A program made the position numbers and the translations under genes. From positions 1 through 7,136 of the forward strand of contig JBFXEO010000156.1 of the NCBI GenBank assembly GCA_050180015.1: 7,136 bases of DNA, given 5' to 3'. The notes beneath the pieces were generated by a model, which was given only the letters and a program-made list of their open reading frames with translations, was not told where the DNA came from and ran no database searches. Shown here one piece after another: positions 1-6,123 of the stretch (its first letter is position 1; every line of letters starts with the position of its first letter). The DNA is from JBFXEO01 sp050180015. Lineage in GTDB: Bacteria > Bacteroidota > Bacteroidia > Bacteroidales > Tenuifilaceae.

Positions 1-63
1 GTACATAAGATAAACCGCAGAACTGAGTTCAGGGTACTCCGTGATGATTATCCGGTAAAATAA
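1..63 (+). CDS. C-terminal end of an OmpA-family protein (partial)
   Basis: Reading from base 1, twenty codons run open to a TAA stop at 61-63 and the rest of the gene lies outside the window. The tail contains NRRTEFRVL, which matches the end of the OmpA-like peptidoglycan-binding domain. In that family the segment NRR-x-E sits on the last helix and strand, and its arginine helps hold the diaminopimelate of peptidoglycan. Bacteroidota proteins of this type are often large envelope proteins with an OmpA domain at the very C-terminus, so the short tail after the motif fits. The identification rests on about ten residues. The upstream domains and the full function cannot be seen. Confidence 0.62.
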   Translation, partial: VHKINRRTEFRVLRDDYPVK

Positions 64-212
64 TACGCGTTTAGTTAAATTATTTGATCCTGTATTTATA
101 CGGCCAGCTCGAAAAGTGTGTTTGTGATGTGCTATTATGGTAGTAACAAAAATAACATCAAATTTAAAACACTAAAAGGAATCGCCTGATCTACAGATGA
201 TCGCCCCTTTTC

Positions 213-242
213 TTGAAAATTCGAAACATTTACCTTTATTTG
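213..242 (+). promoter_or_regulatory. Possible promoter of the repeat-protein gene
   Basis: A TTG at 213-215 is followed after 19 bases by TTTATTTG (235-242), which matches the Bacteroidota -7 consensus TAnnTTTG at five of six fixed positions. An overlapping alternative, TACCTTTA at 231-238, also matches five of six. Either would start transcription roughly 20-30 bases before the ATG at 273. Neither is a perfect match, so the exact element is uncertain. Confidence 0.35.
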
Positions 243-272
243 TAGTAAAATAACAGTTGTTAACCCACAGCT

Positions 273-632
273 ATGCCTCGATTGCTTAAAACAGCCCTGT
301 TTGTTTTACTGGTAATATGCACGAAGCAAGGCTACTCGCAAAAATTTTTTGAGGCAGAAACAATTGAAGATGCTCAGCTAAAAGTATATCATGTTGACGA
401 TCCCAAGGATGCCGATCTTTTCTTCTGCATTGTTTACGACGAAAAGCAGATTACCAGGATTGGCATTTTCATGGAGGTTGAAACACCCAAGGAGGCACAA
501 ATAACCCTAATCTTTGTGGATGATCCCAAGCAGGCCGACATTAAGGTGTGGCTGGTTGAAACACCCGAAGAGGTTGGATGGAAAAACGAAGAAAAAAAGA
601 AATTCATTGTGGTTGAAGGGCTTAATGAGTAA
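273..632 (+). CDS. Small secreted 13-residue-repeat protein, DUF6150-like
   Basis: The 119-residue product begins with a signal peptide: basic MPRLLK, a hydrophobic stretch at about 7-16, and a probable cleavage near YSQ (21-23). The mature part consists of 13-residue repeats starting at residues 28, 41, 54, 69, 82 and 95, with one two-residue insertion (67-68). The consensus is V-[DE]-[DT]-P-K-x-A-[DQ]-[IL]-x-[VL]. The clearest copies start VDDPKDAD, VETPKEAQ and VDDPKQAD. Alternating hydrophobic residues in each unit suggest short beta strands stacked as a solenoid or sheet. The pattern resembles Bacteroidota proteins annotated as DUF6150, which I recall as having similar tandem units; no function is known to me. 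The ATG at 273 is the first after an in-frame TAA at 261. The gene stands alone, with noncoding DNA on both sides. Confidence 0.72.
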   Translation: MPRLLKTALFVLLVICTKQGYSQKFFEAETIEDAQLKVYHVDDPKDADLFFCIVYDEKQITRIGIFMEVETPKEAQITLIFVDDPKQADIKVWLVETPEEVGWKNEEKKKFIVVEGLNE

Positions 633-636
633 ACCT

Positions 637-679
637 CAGACACCAAAGTTTCAGGCATTAGACACCGGGCACCAGCCAA
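637..679 (+). repeat. Degenerate heptamer tandem repeat
   Basis: Just after the repeat-protein gene, CAGACAC (637-643) is followed by an eight-base interruption and then four contiguous heptamers: CAGGCAT (652-658), TAGACAC (659-665), CGGGCAC (666-672) and CAGCCAA (673-679). They share the pattern YRGNCAN, with the last copy the most diverged. This looks like the decayed remains of a CAGACAC/CAGGCAT-type short tandem repeat. The array is short and imperfect, so chance is possible. I see no gene between 633 and 811. Confidence 0.45.
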
Positions 680-764
680 TTTATAGTCCATCCCTGAAAA
701 CTCACACCAACACTTAAGCGGAGCAACCCTTCCCCGGTAATCAACAATCTGTTAACATTTTCCC

Positions 765-796
765 GTTGGGCAATTGAAAGTTCTCAGTTACCTTTG
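765..796 (+). promoter_or_regulatory. Bacteroidota-type promoter of purM
   Basis: TACCTTTG at 789-796 is an exact match to the -7 consensus TAnnTTTG used by the Bacteroidota primary sigma factor. A TTG at 765-767 lies 21 bases upstream, in the place of the -33 TTTG element. Transcription would begin near 803, only about nine bases before the purM ATG at 812. The TTG at 794-796, which would open a six-codon longer reading frame, is part of the promoter itself and is therefore not the start codon. Confidence 0.7.
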
Positions 797-811
797 TCAA
801 CAAAAATCACA

Positions 812-1981
812 ATGAGCAAAGATTCCCGATACGACCGGAGAGGTGTATCCGCCTCCAAAGACGATGTCCACAGCGCAATCAGCAAACTCGATAAAGGTTT
901 ATTCCCAAAAGCCTTCTGCAAGGTTGTCCCCGATACGCTTACCGGAGACCCCAACTACTGCGTTGTAATGCATGCCGATGGTGCAGGAACAAAATCTTCG
1001 CTTGCATACATATACTGGCGGGAAACTGCCGATATGTCGGTTTGGAAGGGGGTCGCGCAGGATGCAATAGTGATGAATACCGACGATTTACTGTGCGTTG
1101 GCATTACCAATAACATCTTGCTCTCATCAACAATTGGCCGAAACAAAAACCTAATACCTGGCGAGGTAATAAGCGCAATTATCCAGGGTACAGAAGAATT
1201 CTGCGATGAACTAAGAAAGCAAGGTATAGGAATTACGCTTACTGGTGGCGAAACTGCCGATGTTGGCGATCTTGTTCGCACCATTATTGTTGATTCCACG
1301 GTAACCGCCCGCATTAAACGTTCCGAAATAATATCGAACAGCAACATTCAGGATGGCGACGTGATTATTGGGCTATCGTCGTTTGGGCAGGCCAAGTACG
1401 AGAATGAGTACAACGGTGGAATGGGAAGCAACGGCCTAACCTCGGCAAAACACGATGTTTTTGCAAAATACGTTGCCGAGAAATACCCCGAAAGCTTCGA
1501 TCCTTCAGTCCCTATGGAGTTAATATACTCCGGCTCTTACAGGTTGAACCAAACAATCGATAAAGTTGGGGTTACCGCCGGAAAAATGGTTCTATCCCCC
1601 ACCCGAACTTACGCCCCGATAATTAAGGATGTTTTGGATAACTACCGTCCTATAATTCATGGACTGGTTCATTGCTCGGGAGGTGCCCAAACCAAAGTGA
1701 TGAATTTTGTTGACAATCTCCATATTGTAAAGGATAATCTATTCGACCTCCCTCCACTTTTCAGAATAATACAACAGGAATCGAAAACATCGTGGCAGGA
1801 AATGTACAAGGTTTTCAACATGGGGCATCGATTCGAAATCTACGTTTTCCCCGAATTTGCCGATGATATTATTGCTATAGCAAGGGACTATGGTGTTGAT
1901 GCAAAAATTGTTGGTTACTGTAGCGAGTACGAAGGAAAGAAACTAACCATTAAATCGCAATTCGGCGAGTTCAACTATTAG
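812..1981 (+). CDS. purM: Phosphoribosylformylglycinamidine cyclo-ligase (AIR synthase), Bacteroidota type
   Basis: AIR synthase closes the imidazole ring of 5-aminoimidazole ribonucleotide from FGAM, using ATP, in cytoplasmic de novo purine synthesis. The 389-residue product has the two-domain AIRS fold. The N-terminal half carries HADGAGTKSS (54-63), matching the glycine-rich GxGTK segment, then NTDDLLCVG (89-97) and TGGETADVGD (144-153). The C-terminal half has HCSGGAQTKVM (287-297), where the better-known enzymes have a TGGG loop, and FNMGHR (335-340). It is longer than the roughly 345-residue E. coli enzyme and diverged from it, but the sequence agrees closely with what I recall of Bacteroides and relatives, where it is annotated as PurM or AIR synthase-related. 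The ATG at 812 was chosen because the promoter covers the upstream TTG. An A-rich leader replaces a Shine-Dalgarno site. A 182-base gap separates it from prfA. Confidence 0.9.
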   Translation: MSKDSRYDRRGVSASKDDVHSAISKLDKGLFPKAFCKVVPDTLTGDPNYCVVMHADGAGTKSSLAYIYWRETADMSVWKGVAQDAIVMNTDDLLCVGITNNILLSSTIGRNKNLIPGEVISAIIQGTEEFCDELRKQGIGITLTGGETADVGDLVRTIIVDSTVTARIKRSEIISNSNIQDGDVIIGLSSFGQAKYENEYNGGMGSNGLTSAKHDVFAKYVAEKYPESFDPSVPMELIYSGSYRLNQTIDKVGVTAGKMVLSPTRTYAPIIKDVLDNYRPIIHGLVHCSGGAQTKVMNFVDNLHIVKDNLFDLPPLFRIIQQESKTSWQEMYKVFNMGHRFEIYVFPEFADDIIAIARDYGVDAKIVGYCSEYEGKKLTIKSQFGEFNY

Positions 1982-2136
1982 ACTATTTAACAGCATACAA
2001 TTTATAGGTATTATGGGATAAGCATTTGGTAAAGACTATTGAGAACTGTTTAAGTGCTGAATATCCCTAACTTCTGAATTGTGTATTCTATCAATTGATT
2101 TCTATTACGACCATTTTACTCTGTGAAATTTATGCT

Positions 2137-2144
2137 TACATTTG
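2137..2144 (+). promoter_or_regulatory. Bacteroidota-type -7 promoter element of prfA-pyrF
   Basis: TACATTTG matches TAnnTTTG exactly and would start transcription near 2151, about 13 bases before the prfA ATG at 2164. The -33 element is weak: TTTT at 2114-2117, 19 bases upstream, is the nearest candidate. The element lies inside the reading frame that would be gained by using a TTG at 2095, which argues against that longer start. No other promoter is visible before pyrF, so this one probably serves both genes. Confidence 0.58.
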
Positions 2145-2163
2145 CGGCAAGATTTTATACTAT

Positions 2164-3252
2164 ATGTCAGACAATACAATACTTAGAAAACTAGAAGGAA
2201 TCAGGCACAAATTCGAGGAAATCGGCCAGCAAATTACCGACCCCTCAGTGATGGCCGACATGAAACGTTATGTGAGCCTTAACAAGGAGTACCGCTCCTT
2301 AGAACCAGTAGTAGAAGCTTACGAAAAGTATAAAAATGTACTCAGCAACATTGAGTCATCGAAACAAATTCTGGCCACCGAGAAAGACGAAGAGCTAAGG
2401 GATATGGCTAAAATAGAGATGGAGACTTTAACTCAAGAACAGGAAAACCTAGAGGGAGAAATTAAAGTTCTACTACTTCCTGCAGATCCCGAAGACTCCA
2501 AAAATGCGGTAATGGAAATCCGCGCGGGAACGGGTGGCGATGAGGCAAGTATTTTTGCAGGTGACCTTTTCCGTATGTACACCAAATACTTCGAAAGAAA
2601 AGGATGGAAATACGAGGTGACCAATACCTCCGAGGGAACTGTCGGTGGTTTCAAGGAAGTTGTAATGAATGTTACCGGGAATGGTGTTTACGGCATTCTA
2701 AAGTATGAATCGGGTGTACACCGTGTGCAGCGGGTTCCACAAACCGAAACACAGGGTAGGGTTCACACATCGGCTGCAACTGTAGCAGTGCTCCCCGAAG
2801 CGGAAGAGTTTGATATCGATCTTAAAATGGAGGATATCCGAAAGGATACATTCTGCGCATCGGGGCCCGGAGGACAAAGCGTAAACACGACCTACTCGGC
2901 CATTCGTCTTACACATATCCCCTCGGGTATTGTAGTGCAATGCCAAGATCAAAAATCACAAATAAAAAATTTCGATAAAGCGCTAGGCGAACTACGCACA
3001 CGGCTTTACAACCTAGAGTACCAAAAATACCTGGACAATATTTCATCGAAACGTAAAACCATGGTTTCGACCGGCGACCGTTCCGCCAAGATTCGCACGT
3101 ACAACTACCCACAGGGTAGGGTTACCGATCACAGAATTAACCTTACCCTCTACAACCTATCGGCAATTATCGATGGGGATATTCAGGAAGTAATTGATAA
3201 ACTTCAGCTCGCTGAAAATGCTGAACGTCTAAAAGCAGCCAGCGAAGAGTAA
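2164..3252 (+). CDS. prfA: Peptide chain release factor 1
   Basis: RF1 recognises UAA and UAG in the ribosomal A site and triggers hydrolysis of peptidyl-tRNA. From the ATG at 2164 the protein has 362 residues, against 360 in E. coli. The order of parts is typical: a helical N-terminal domain (about 1-110, beginning near LRKLEGIRHKFEEI), then the superfamily core with RAGTGGDEASIFAGDLFRMY, the stop-codon-reading tripeptide PQT at 192-194 within RVPQTETQGRVHTSA, and the catalytic GGQ at 236-238 within SGPGGQSVNTT. The GGQ glutamine is normally methylated by PrmC, whose gene is not in the window. The PxT tripeptide and the absence of the SPF motif distinguish it from RF2. The tripeptide reads PQT rather than the E. 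coli PAT. The next gene, pyrF, begins 11 bases after the stop, suggesting cotranscription. Confidence 0.96.
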   Translation: MSDNTILRKLEGIRHKFEEIGQQITDPSVMADMKRYVSLNKEYRSLEPVVEAYEKYKNVLSNIESSKQILATEKDEELRDMAKIEMETLTQEQENLEGEIKVLLLPADPEDSKNAVMEIRAGTGGDEASIFAGDLFRMYTKYFERKGWKYEVTNTSEGTVGGFKEVVMNVTGNGVYGILKYESGVHRVQRVPQTETQGRVHTSAATVAVLPEAEEFDIDLKMEDIRKDTFCASGPGGQSVNTTYSAIRLTHIPSGIVVQCQDQKSQIKNFDKALGELRTRLYNLEYQKYLDNISSKRKTMVSTGDRSAKIRTYNYPQGRVTDHRINLTLYNLSAIIDGDIQEVIDKLQLAENAERLKAASEE

Positions 3253-3263
3253 AATACACCACA

Positions 3264-4097
3264 ATGACTCCAGACCAGCTATTCGATCAAATCCGCAGGA
3301 AAAAAAGCTTTCTGTGCGTGGGACTCGACAGTGAGTTGACAAAGATCCCGGAGCACTTGCTATCGAAGGAGGATCCATTGTTCGAATTCAACAAGGCAAT
3401 TATTGATGCTACGCACGATTTGGCAGTAGCATTCAAGCCAAACCTTGCATTTTACGAGGTACATGGCGCATCGGGTTGGAATAGCCTGGTAAAAACAATA
3501 AAGTATATCAAGAAGCATTATCCCGAGTTGTTTGTTATTGCTGATGCAAAGCGTGGCGATATTGCCAGCACAGCCCGGATGTACGCAAAAACTTACTTTA
3601 ACAGCATAAACTGCGATGCCGTAACCGTTTCGCCGTATTTGGGACAAGATTCGGTTTCGCCGTACCTAAACCACGAGGGGAAATGGACAATCCTGCTAGC
3701 AATCACCTCGAACGATAGCTTCGCCGACTTCCAGCTTATCGAGAATAAGGAAACCGGGAGGAAAATATTCGAGGAGGTTGTACTAAAATCGATGCACTGG
3801 GGTAGCGACGCCAACATGATGTACGTTGTAGGGGCAACACATCCCGAATATTTTGCGCAGGTCCGCAAACTTGCGCCCGATCACTTTTTACTAGTTCCCG
3901 GAGTTGGAGAACAAGGGGGAAGCCTTGCCAGAGTTGCGGAGCATGGGATGAACCATCGTTGTGGATTAATTGTAAACTCGTCGCGTGGCATCATTTACGC
4001 CGATATAACCGGACGTTTTGCAGACGCATCGCGGCAGCGGGCGCTGAAACTTCAAAAAGAGATGGAGGCTATTCTTTTACAGGCCAAGCTAATTTGA
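3264..4097 (+). CDS. pyrF: Orotidine 5'-phosphate decarboxylase, type 2
   Basis: PyrF converts OMP to UMP, the last step of de novo UMP synthesis, in the cytoplasm. The 277-residue length and motif spacing fit the longer type 2 (mycobacterial-like) subfamily rather than the roughly 240-residue E. coli form. GLD (20-22) lies at the end of the first barrel strand and FKPN (57-60) supplies a lysine. DAKRGDI (94-100) contains the catalytic Asp-x-Lys-x-x-Asp set, D94, K96 and D99, with K96 the expected proton donor. PGVGEQGG (212-219) and NSSRG (238-242) form the phosphate-binding region. All catalytic residues are present, so the enzyme should be active. Its ATG lies 11 bases after the prfA stop, so it is probably the second gene of that unit. 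It faces the peptidase gene convergently across 158 bases in which I saw no convincing terminator hairpin. Confidence 0.95.
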   Translation: MTPDQLFDQIRRKKSFLCVGLDSELTKIPEHLLSKEDPLFEFNKAIIDATHDLAVAFKPNLAFYEVHGASGWNSLVKTIKYIKKHYPELFVIADAKRGDIASTARMYAKTYFNSINCDAVTVSPYLGQDSVSPYLNHEGKWTILLAITSNDSFADFQLIENKETGRKIFEEVVLKSMHWGSDANMMYVVGATHPEYFAQVRKLAPDHFLLVPGVGEQGGSLARVAEHGMNHRCGLIVNSSRGIIYADITGRFADASRQRALKLQKEMEAILLQAKLI

Positions 4098-4255
4098 TAC
4101 CAGCCTACTCGCCCTTGGTTATCACTCAAATCATCAACAGCAGTAAAATACCTTCTTCACATCAGAGTGACATCCCCAAAACACCGGTATGCAAACAGCA
4201 ATAGCTGCAGAAAATTTAAATAGACTTTTCATAAAATGAACGGTTTCAATGATTG

Positions 4256-5707
4256 CTAAAATCGGTATCCCAGGCTGAACATGGCACTTTTCTGCATGAT
4301 TTTATCATCCCTGCCCAACGATCTGAAGGATGATGATGCCCCGAAAAGAATTTGAACACGCATAATATCAAACCCAAAACCATACTGCACTCCGTACTCA
4401 TCGCGCCTAAACTCATTGTCGAAATCCATTTTACCGCCACCGAGCGTTCCGGCAAACCGGTAGGAGTAATATGGTCCACCGTAAAAAAACATTTGATTAT
4501 CTACAATATCTTCCATTGCAGCAAACAGCCTTACACGAATATTCAACGGAACCGTAAGTTCGTGCGTACGGAGTACGCCATCGTCGTGTTTGCTTCCCCT
4601 GGTTTGGTAGAGCAGCTCTGGCTGCAGGCTGATTACCCTGCTCAGCTTAACCTGAGAGTAAAACCCAACCTGGGCGGCAAAAGTAGATTTACCCAAAAAG
4701 TATTCGCCCTTATAGTCGTGATGCGCGGCACCCACTCCCAACTTTACACCAAATTTCGGCCTGAAGCCTTTCCCGTTAACCGTGGCAAGGAATTGCCTGT
4801 CGGGTTGTAAGCTATCTTTAACAGATAGAGAAGTAACCACATCGGCCATGAAGCCGGCAATTGTGACCATACCATCGTAGTCGAGCAAATTAGCATCGTC
4901 CTGCGGTTTGTGGTAAGGCGAAACGGTAGAGGTGAATACATGCACGGCGGGAATCCCCTTTTTACCAAAAGGCGATGTATCGGTTTGCATCTCTATACGC
5001 TTCCCATTCTTTTTCACCGCTATGCCATGCCTGGAGGCAATTTCACTCAGCCATTCAGCACCATCCTGCAGTGTTGCATCGCCTACAAGGTCAACTCCGC
5101 CATACTTGGCAAGCATTCCCACCATATCCAAGCTAAACATCATTTTAACCCTATCAATGGGAATTTGGTTGCTACGAACCATATACGACGACCCAATCAG
5201 GCCAGCCTCCTCGCCATCAAAAGCGGCCAGGATTACGGACCGTTTAAGTTGACCTTTATTTTGAACCAGCCATCGGCCCAGCTCAATAACCGTGGCCGTA
5301 CCCGAAGCGTTGTCATCGGCCCCGTTATACACAACCACGCTATCGTTTTTGAACTTATAGGCAACATGGTCGTAATGGGCACCAACAACGATAAACTCAT
5401 CCTTCAGCACCGGGTCAGAGCCCTCCACCCAGCCAATCATATTACATCCTTCAATTTTAAACATCGCCCTGTCGGTGATAAAAGGATGACGGTACGAGCC
5501 CTTCCACGGCGATATGCCGGCCTCCTTAAATTGAGCCTCAATATAATCAGCGGCCATTCTACCGCCCCGGGTTCCAAACCCTCGTCCCATCAAAGAGTCA
5601 TCAGCCAACGTGTAAACATGCCGCCTCAACATGCTAACATCCACTACCTGAGCGGAAACAATTCCCGAAATCGGAATAAGGAGGCAAACAAAAAATGACT
5701 TTTTCAT
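4256..5707 (-). CDS. Secreted M28-type zinc peptidase fused to an outer-membrane beta-barrel
   Basis: The 483-residue product starts with a signal peptide (MKKSFFVCLL, then a cleavage near VSAQ, 17-20). Residues about 24-290 form an M28 peptidase domain with the full co-catalytic zinc set: H111 and D113 in GAHYDH, D131 in GADDNASG, E166 and E167 in FDGEEAG, D194 in SLDMVG, and H266 in SPYHKPQDD. M28 enzymes are mostly aminopeptidases. After a linker, residues about 318-483 resemble the Bacteroidota outer-membrane barrel family (PorT-like, PF13568), including SLQPELLYQTRG, VPLNIRV and the terminal FSLGYRF ending in phenylalanine. I count eight amphipathic strands, beginning near 318, 342, 357, 381, 404, 436, 450 and 473. 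The frame could start 13 codons earlier (ATG at 5746), but only the inner ATG places the signal peptide at the N-terminus. Substrate unknown. The fold of the tail is inferred from pattern alone. Confidence 0.88.
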   Translation of the reverse strand: MKKSFFVCLLIPISGIVSAQVVDVSMLRRHVYTLADDSLMGRGFGTRGGRMAADYIEAQFKEAGISPWKGSYRHPFITDRAMFKIEGCNMIGWVEGSDPVLKDEFIVVGAHYDHVAYKFKNDSVVVYNGADDNASGTATVIELGRWLVQNKGQLKRSVILAAFDGEEAGLIGSSYMVRSNQIPIDRVKMMFSLDMVGMLAKYGGVDLVGDATLQDGAEWLSEIASRHGIAVKKNGKRIEMQTDTSPFGKKGIPAVHVFTSTVSPYHKPQDDANLLDYDGMVTIAGFMADVVTSLSVKDSLQPDRQFLATVNGKGFRPKFGVKLGVGAAHHDYKGEYFLGKSTFAAQVGFYSQVKLSRVISLQPELLYQTRGSKHDDGVLRTHELTVPLNIRVRLFAAMEDIVDNQMFFYGGPYYSYRFAGTLGGGKMDFDNEFRRDEYGVQYGFGFDIMRVQILFGASSSFRSLGRDDKIMQKSAMFSLGYRF

Positions 5708-5877
5708 GCGGTTCCGTCTTTTAAAAATAAACATTCCAGCAAACACACACCTTGCCTGAAGTGAAATGTATCAATTTATGTGGTTATTTTGTGAATACGT
5801 TAAATTTACAACAATACCTATTCTGAACCATAAAATATGCTTTAAATATTTTTTCATTAACACCACCTCCGGTTTGT

Positions 5878-5896
5878 TTATGCTAATATAGCATAA
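5878..5896. promoter_or_regulatory. 8-bp palindrome, possible operator
   Basis: TTATGCTA and TAGCATAA form a perfect 8-bp inverted repeat around a three-base spacer (ATA). It lies between the two divergent genes, 171 bases from the peptidase ATG and 140 bases upstream of the lipoprotein -7 element. The size and symmetry suit a dimeric regulator site, although the distance to either promoter is large. There is no run of T after it, so it is not an obvious terminator. The DNA around it is very AT-rich, which raises the chance of a fortuitous palindrome. Confidence 0.35.
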
Positions 5897-6035
5897 TATT
5901 TAACGGTTTCTAAAAGAAAATTTCTATATAAATACAATATAACACCTTCATGTAATTGACTTCATTCTTATTACAAAGAAATTCCTGCACAAAAAAATAT
6001 TTTACGCTAACTGAACAACGTTAAAAAACTTACTA

Positions 6036-6043
6036 TAGATTTG
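6036..6043 (+). promoter_or_regulatory. Bacteroidota-type -7 promoter element of the lipoprotein gene
   Basis: TAGATTTG matches TAnnTTTG exactly, giving a predicted transcription start near 6050 and a leader of about 74 bases before the ATG at 6124. No good TTG is found at the -33 position. The ATG at 6046 would lie at or before the transcript start and so cannot be the working start codon. Confidence 0.55.
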
Positions 6044-6123
6044 CAATGAATTTCAAAAACTATTTGTGCCTACAAATTGAGAATTTCAAACTTTCATTAA
6101 AATTAATCCCAAACAAATCGATT

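Larger units (their letters stand above)
5708..6123. other. AT-rich divergent intergenic region
   Basis: These 416 bases separate the start codons of the minus-strand peptidase and the plus-strand lipoprotein. No convincing gene lies here: the open frames are short or are upstream extensions of the flanking genes. The region holds the palindrome at 5878-5896 and the lipoprotein promoter at 6036-6043. For the peptidase gene the best minus-strand -7 candidate is TACATTTC (complement of 5763-5770), matching five of six fixed positions without a clear -33 partner. The 10-base word GAATTTCAAA occurs twice in the presumed lipoprotein leader, at 6048-6057 and 6081-6090. Confidence 0.6.

Noticed and set aside
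174..211. Possible terminator hairpin, AAAAGG (174-179) pairing with CCTTTT (206-211)
   Set aside because: Only six outer pairs form and the 26-base interior pairs poorly; no T tract beyond the arm itself. Too weak to call a terminator for the OmpA-family gene.
794..811. TTG at 794 as the purM start
   Set aside because: It is part of the exact TACCTTTG promoter element and would precede the transcript start. The ATG at 812 fits the family N-terminus MSKDSRYDRRGVS.
955..1347. 130-codon minus-strand open frame within purM
   Set aside because: It overlaps conserved purM motifs on the other strand and has no recognisable domain or promoter.
3959..4204. 81-codon plus-strand frame overlapping the end of pyrF
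   Set aside because: Most of it lies in an alternative frame of the conserved pyrF C-terminus, and the product shows no domain or signal.
4098..4255. Terminators between the convergent pyrF and peptidase genes
   Set aside because: The best stem found, TCAC/GTGA around ATCAGA near the middle of the gap, has only four pairs and no T tract on either side.
4910..5698. 262-codon plus-strand open frame opposite the peptidase gene
   Set aside because: It is fully antisense to the M28 domain, whose frame carries all zinc ligands and a signal peptide. The antisense product has no recognisable motif and its composition looks like a shadow frame.
5708..5746. ATG at 5746 as the peptidase start
   Set aside because: It adds 13 residues (including KRRNR) before a well-formed signal peptide; the inner ATG at 5707 gives a standard secretory N-terminus.
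6046..6123. ATG at 6046 as the lipoprotein start
   Set aside because: It would bury the lipoprotein signal peptide behind 26 residues and lies at or before the predicted transcription start near 6050.
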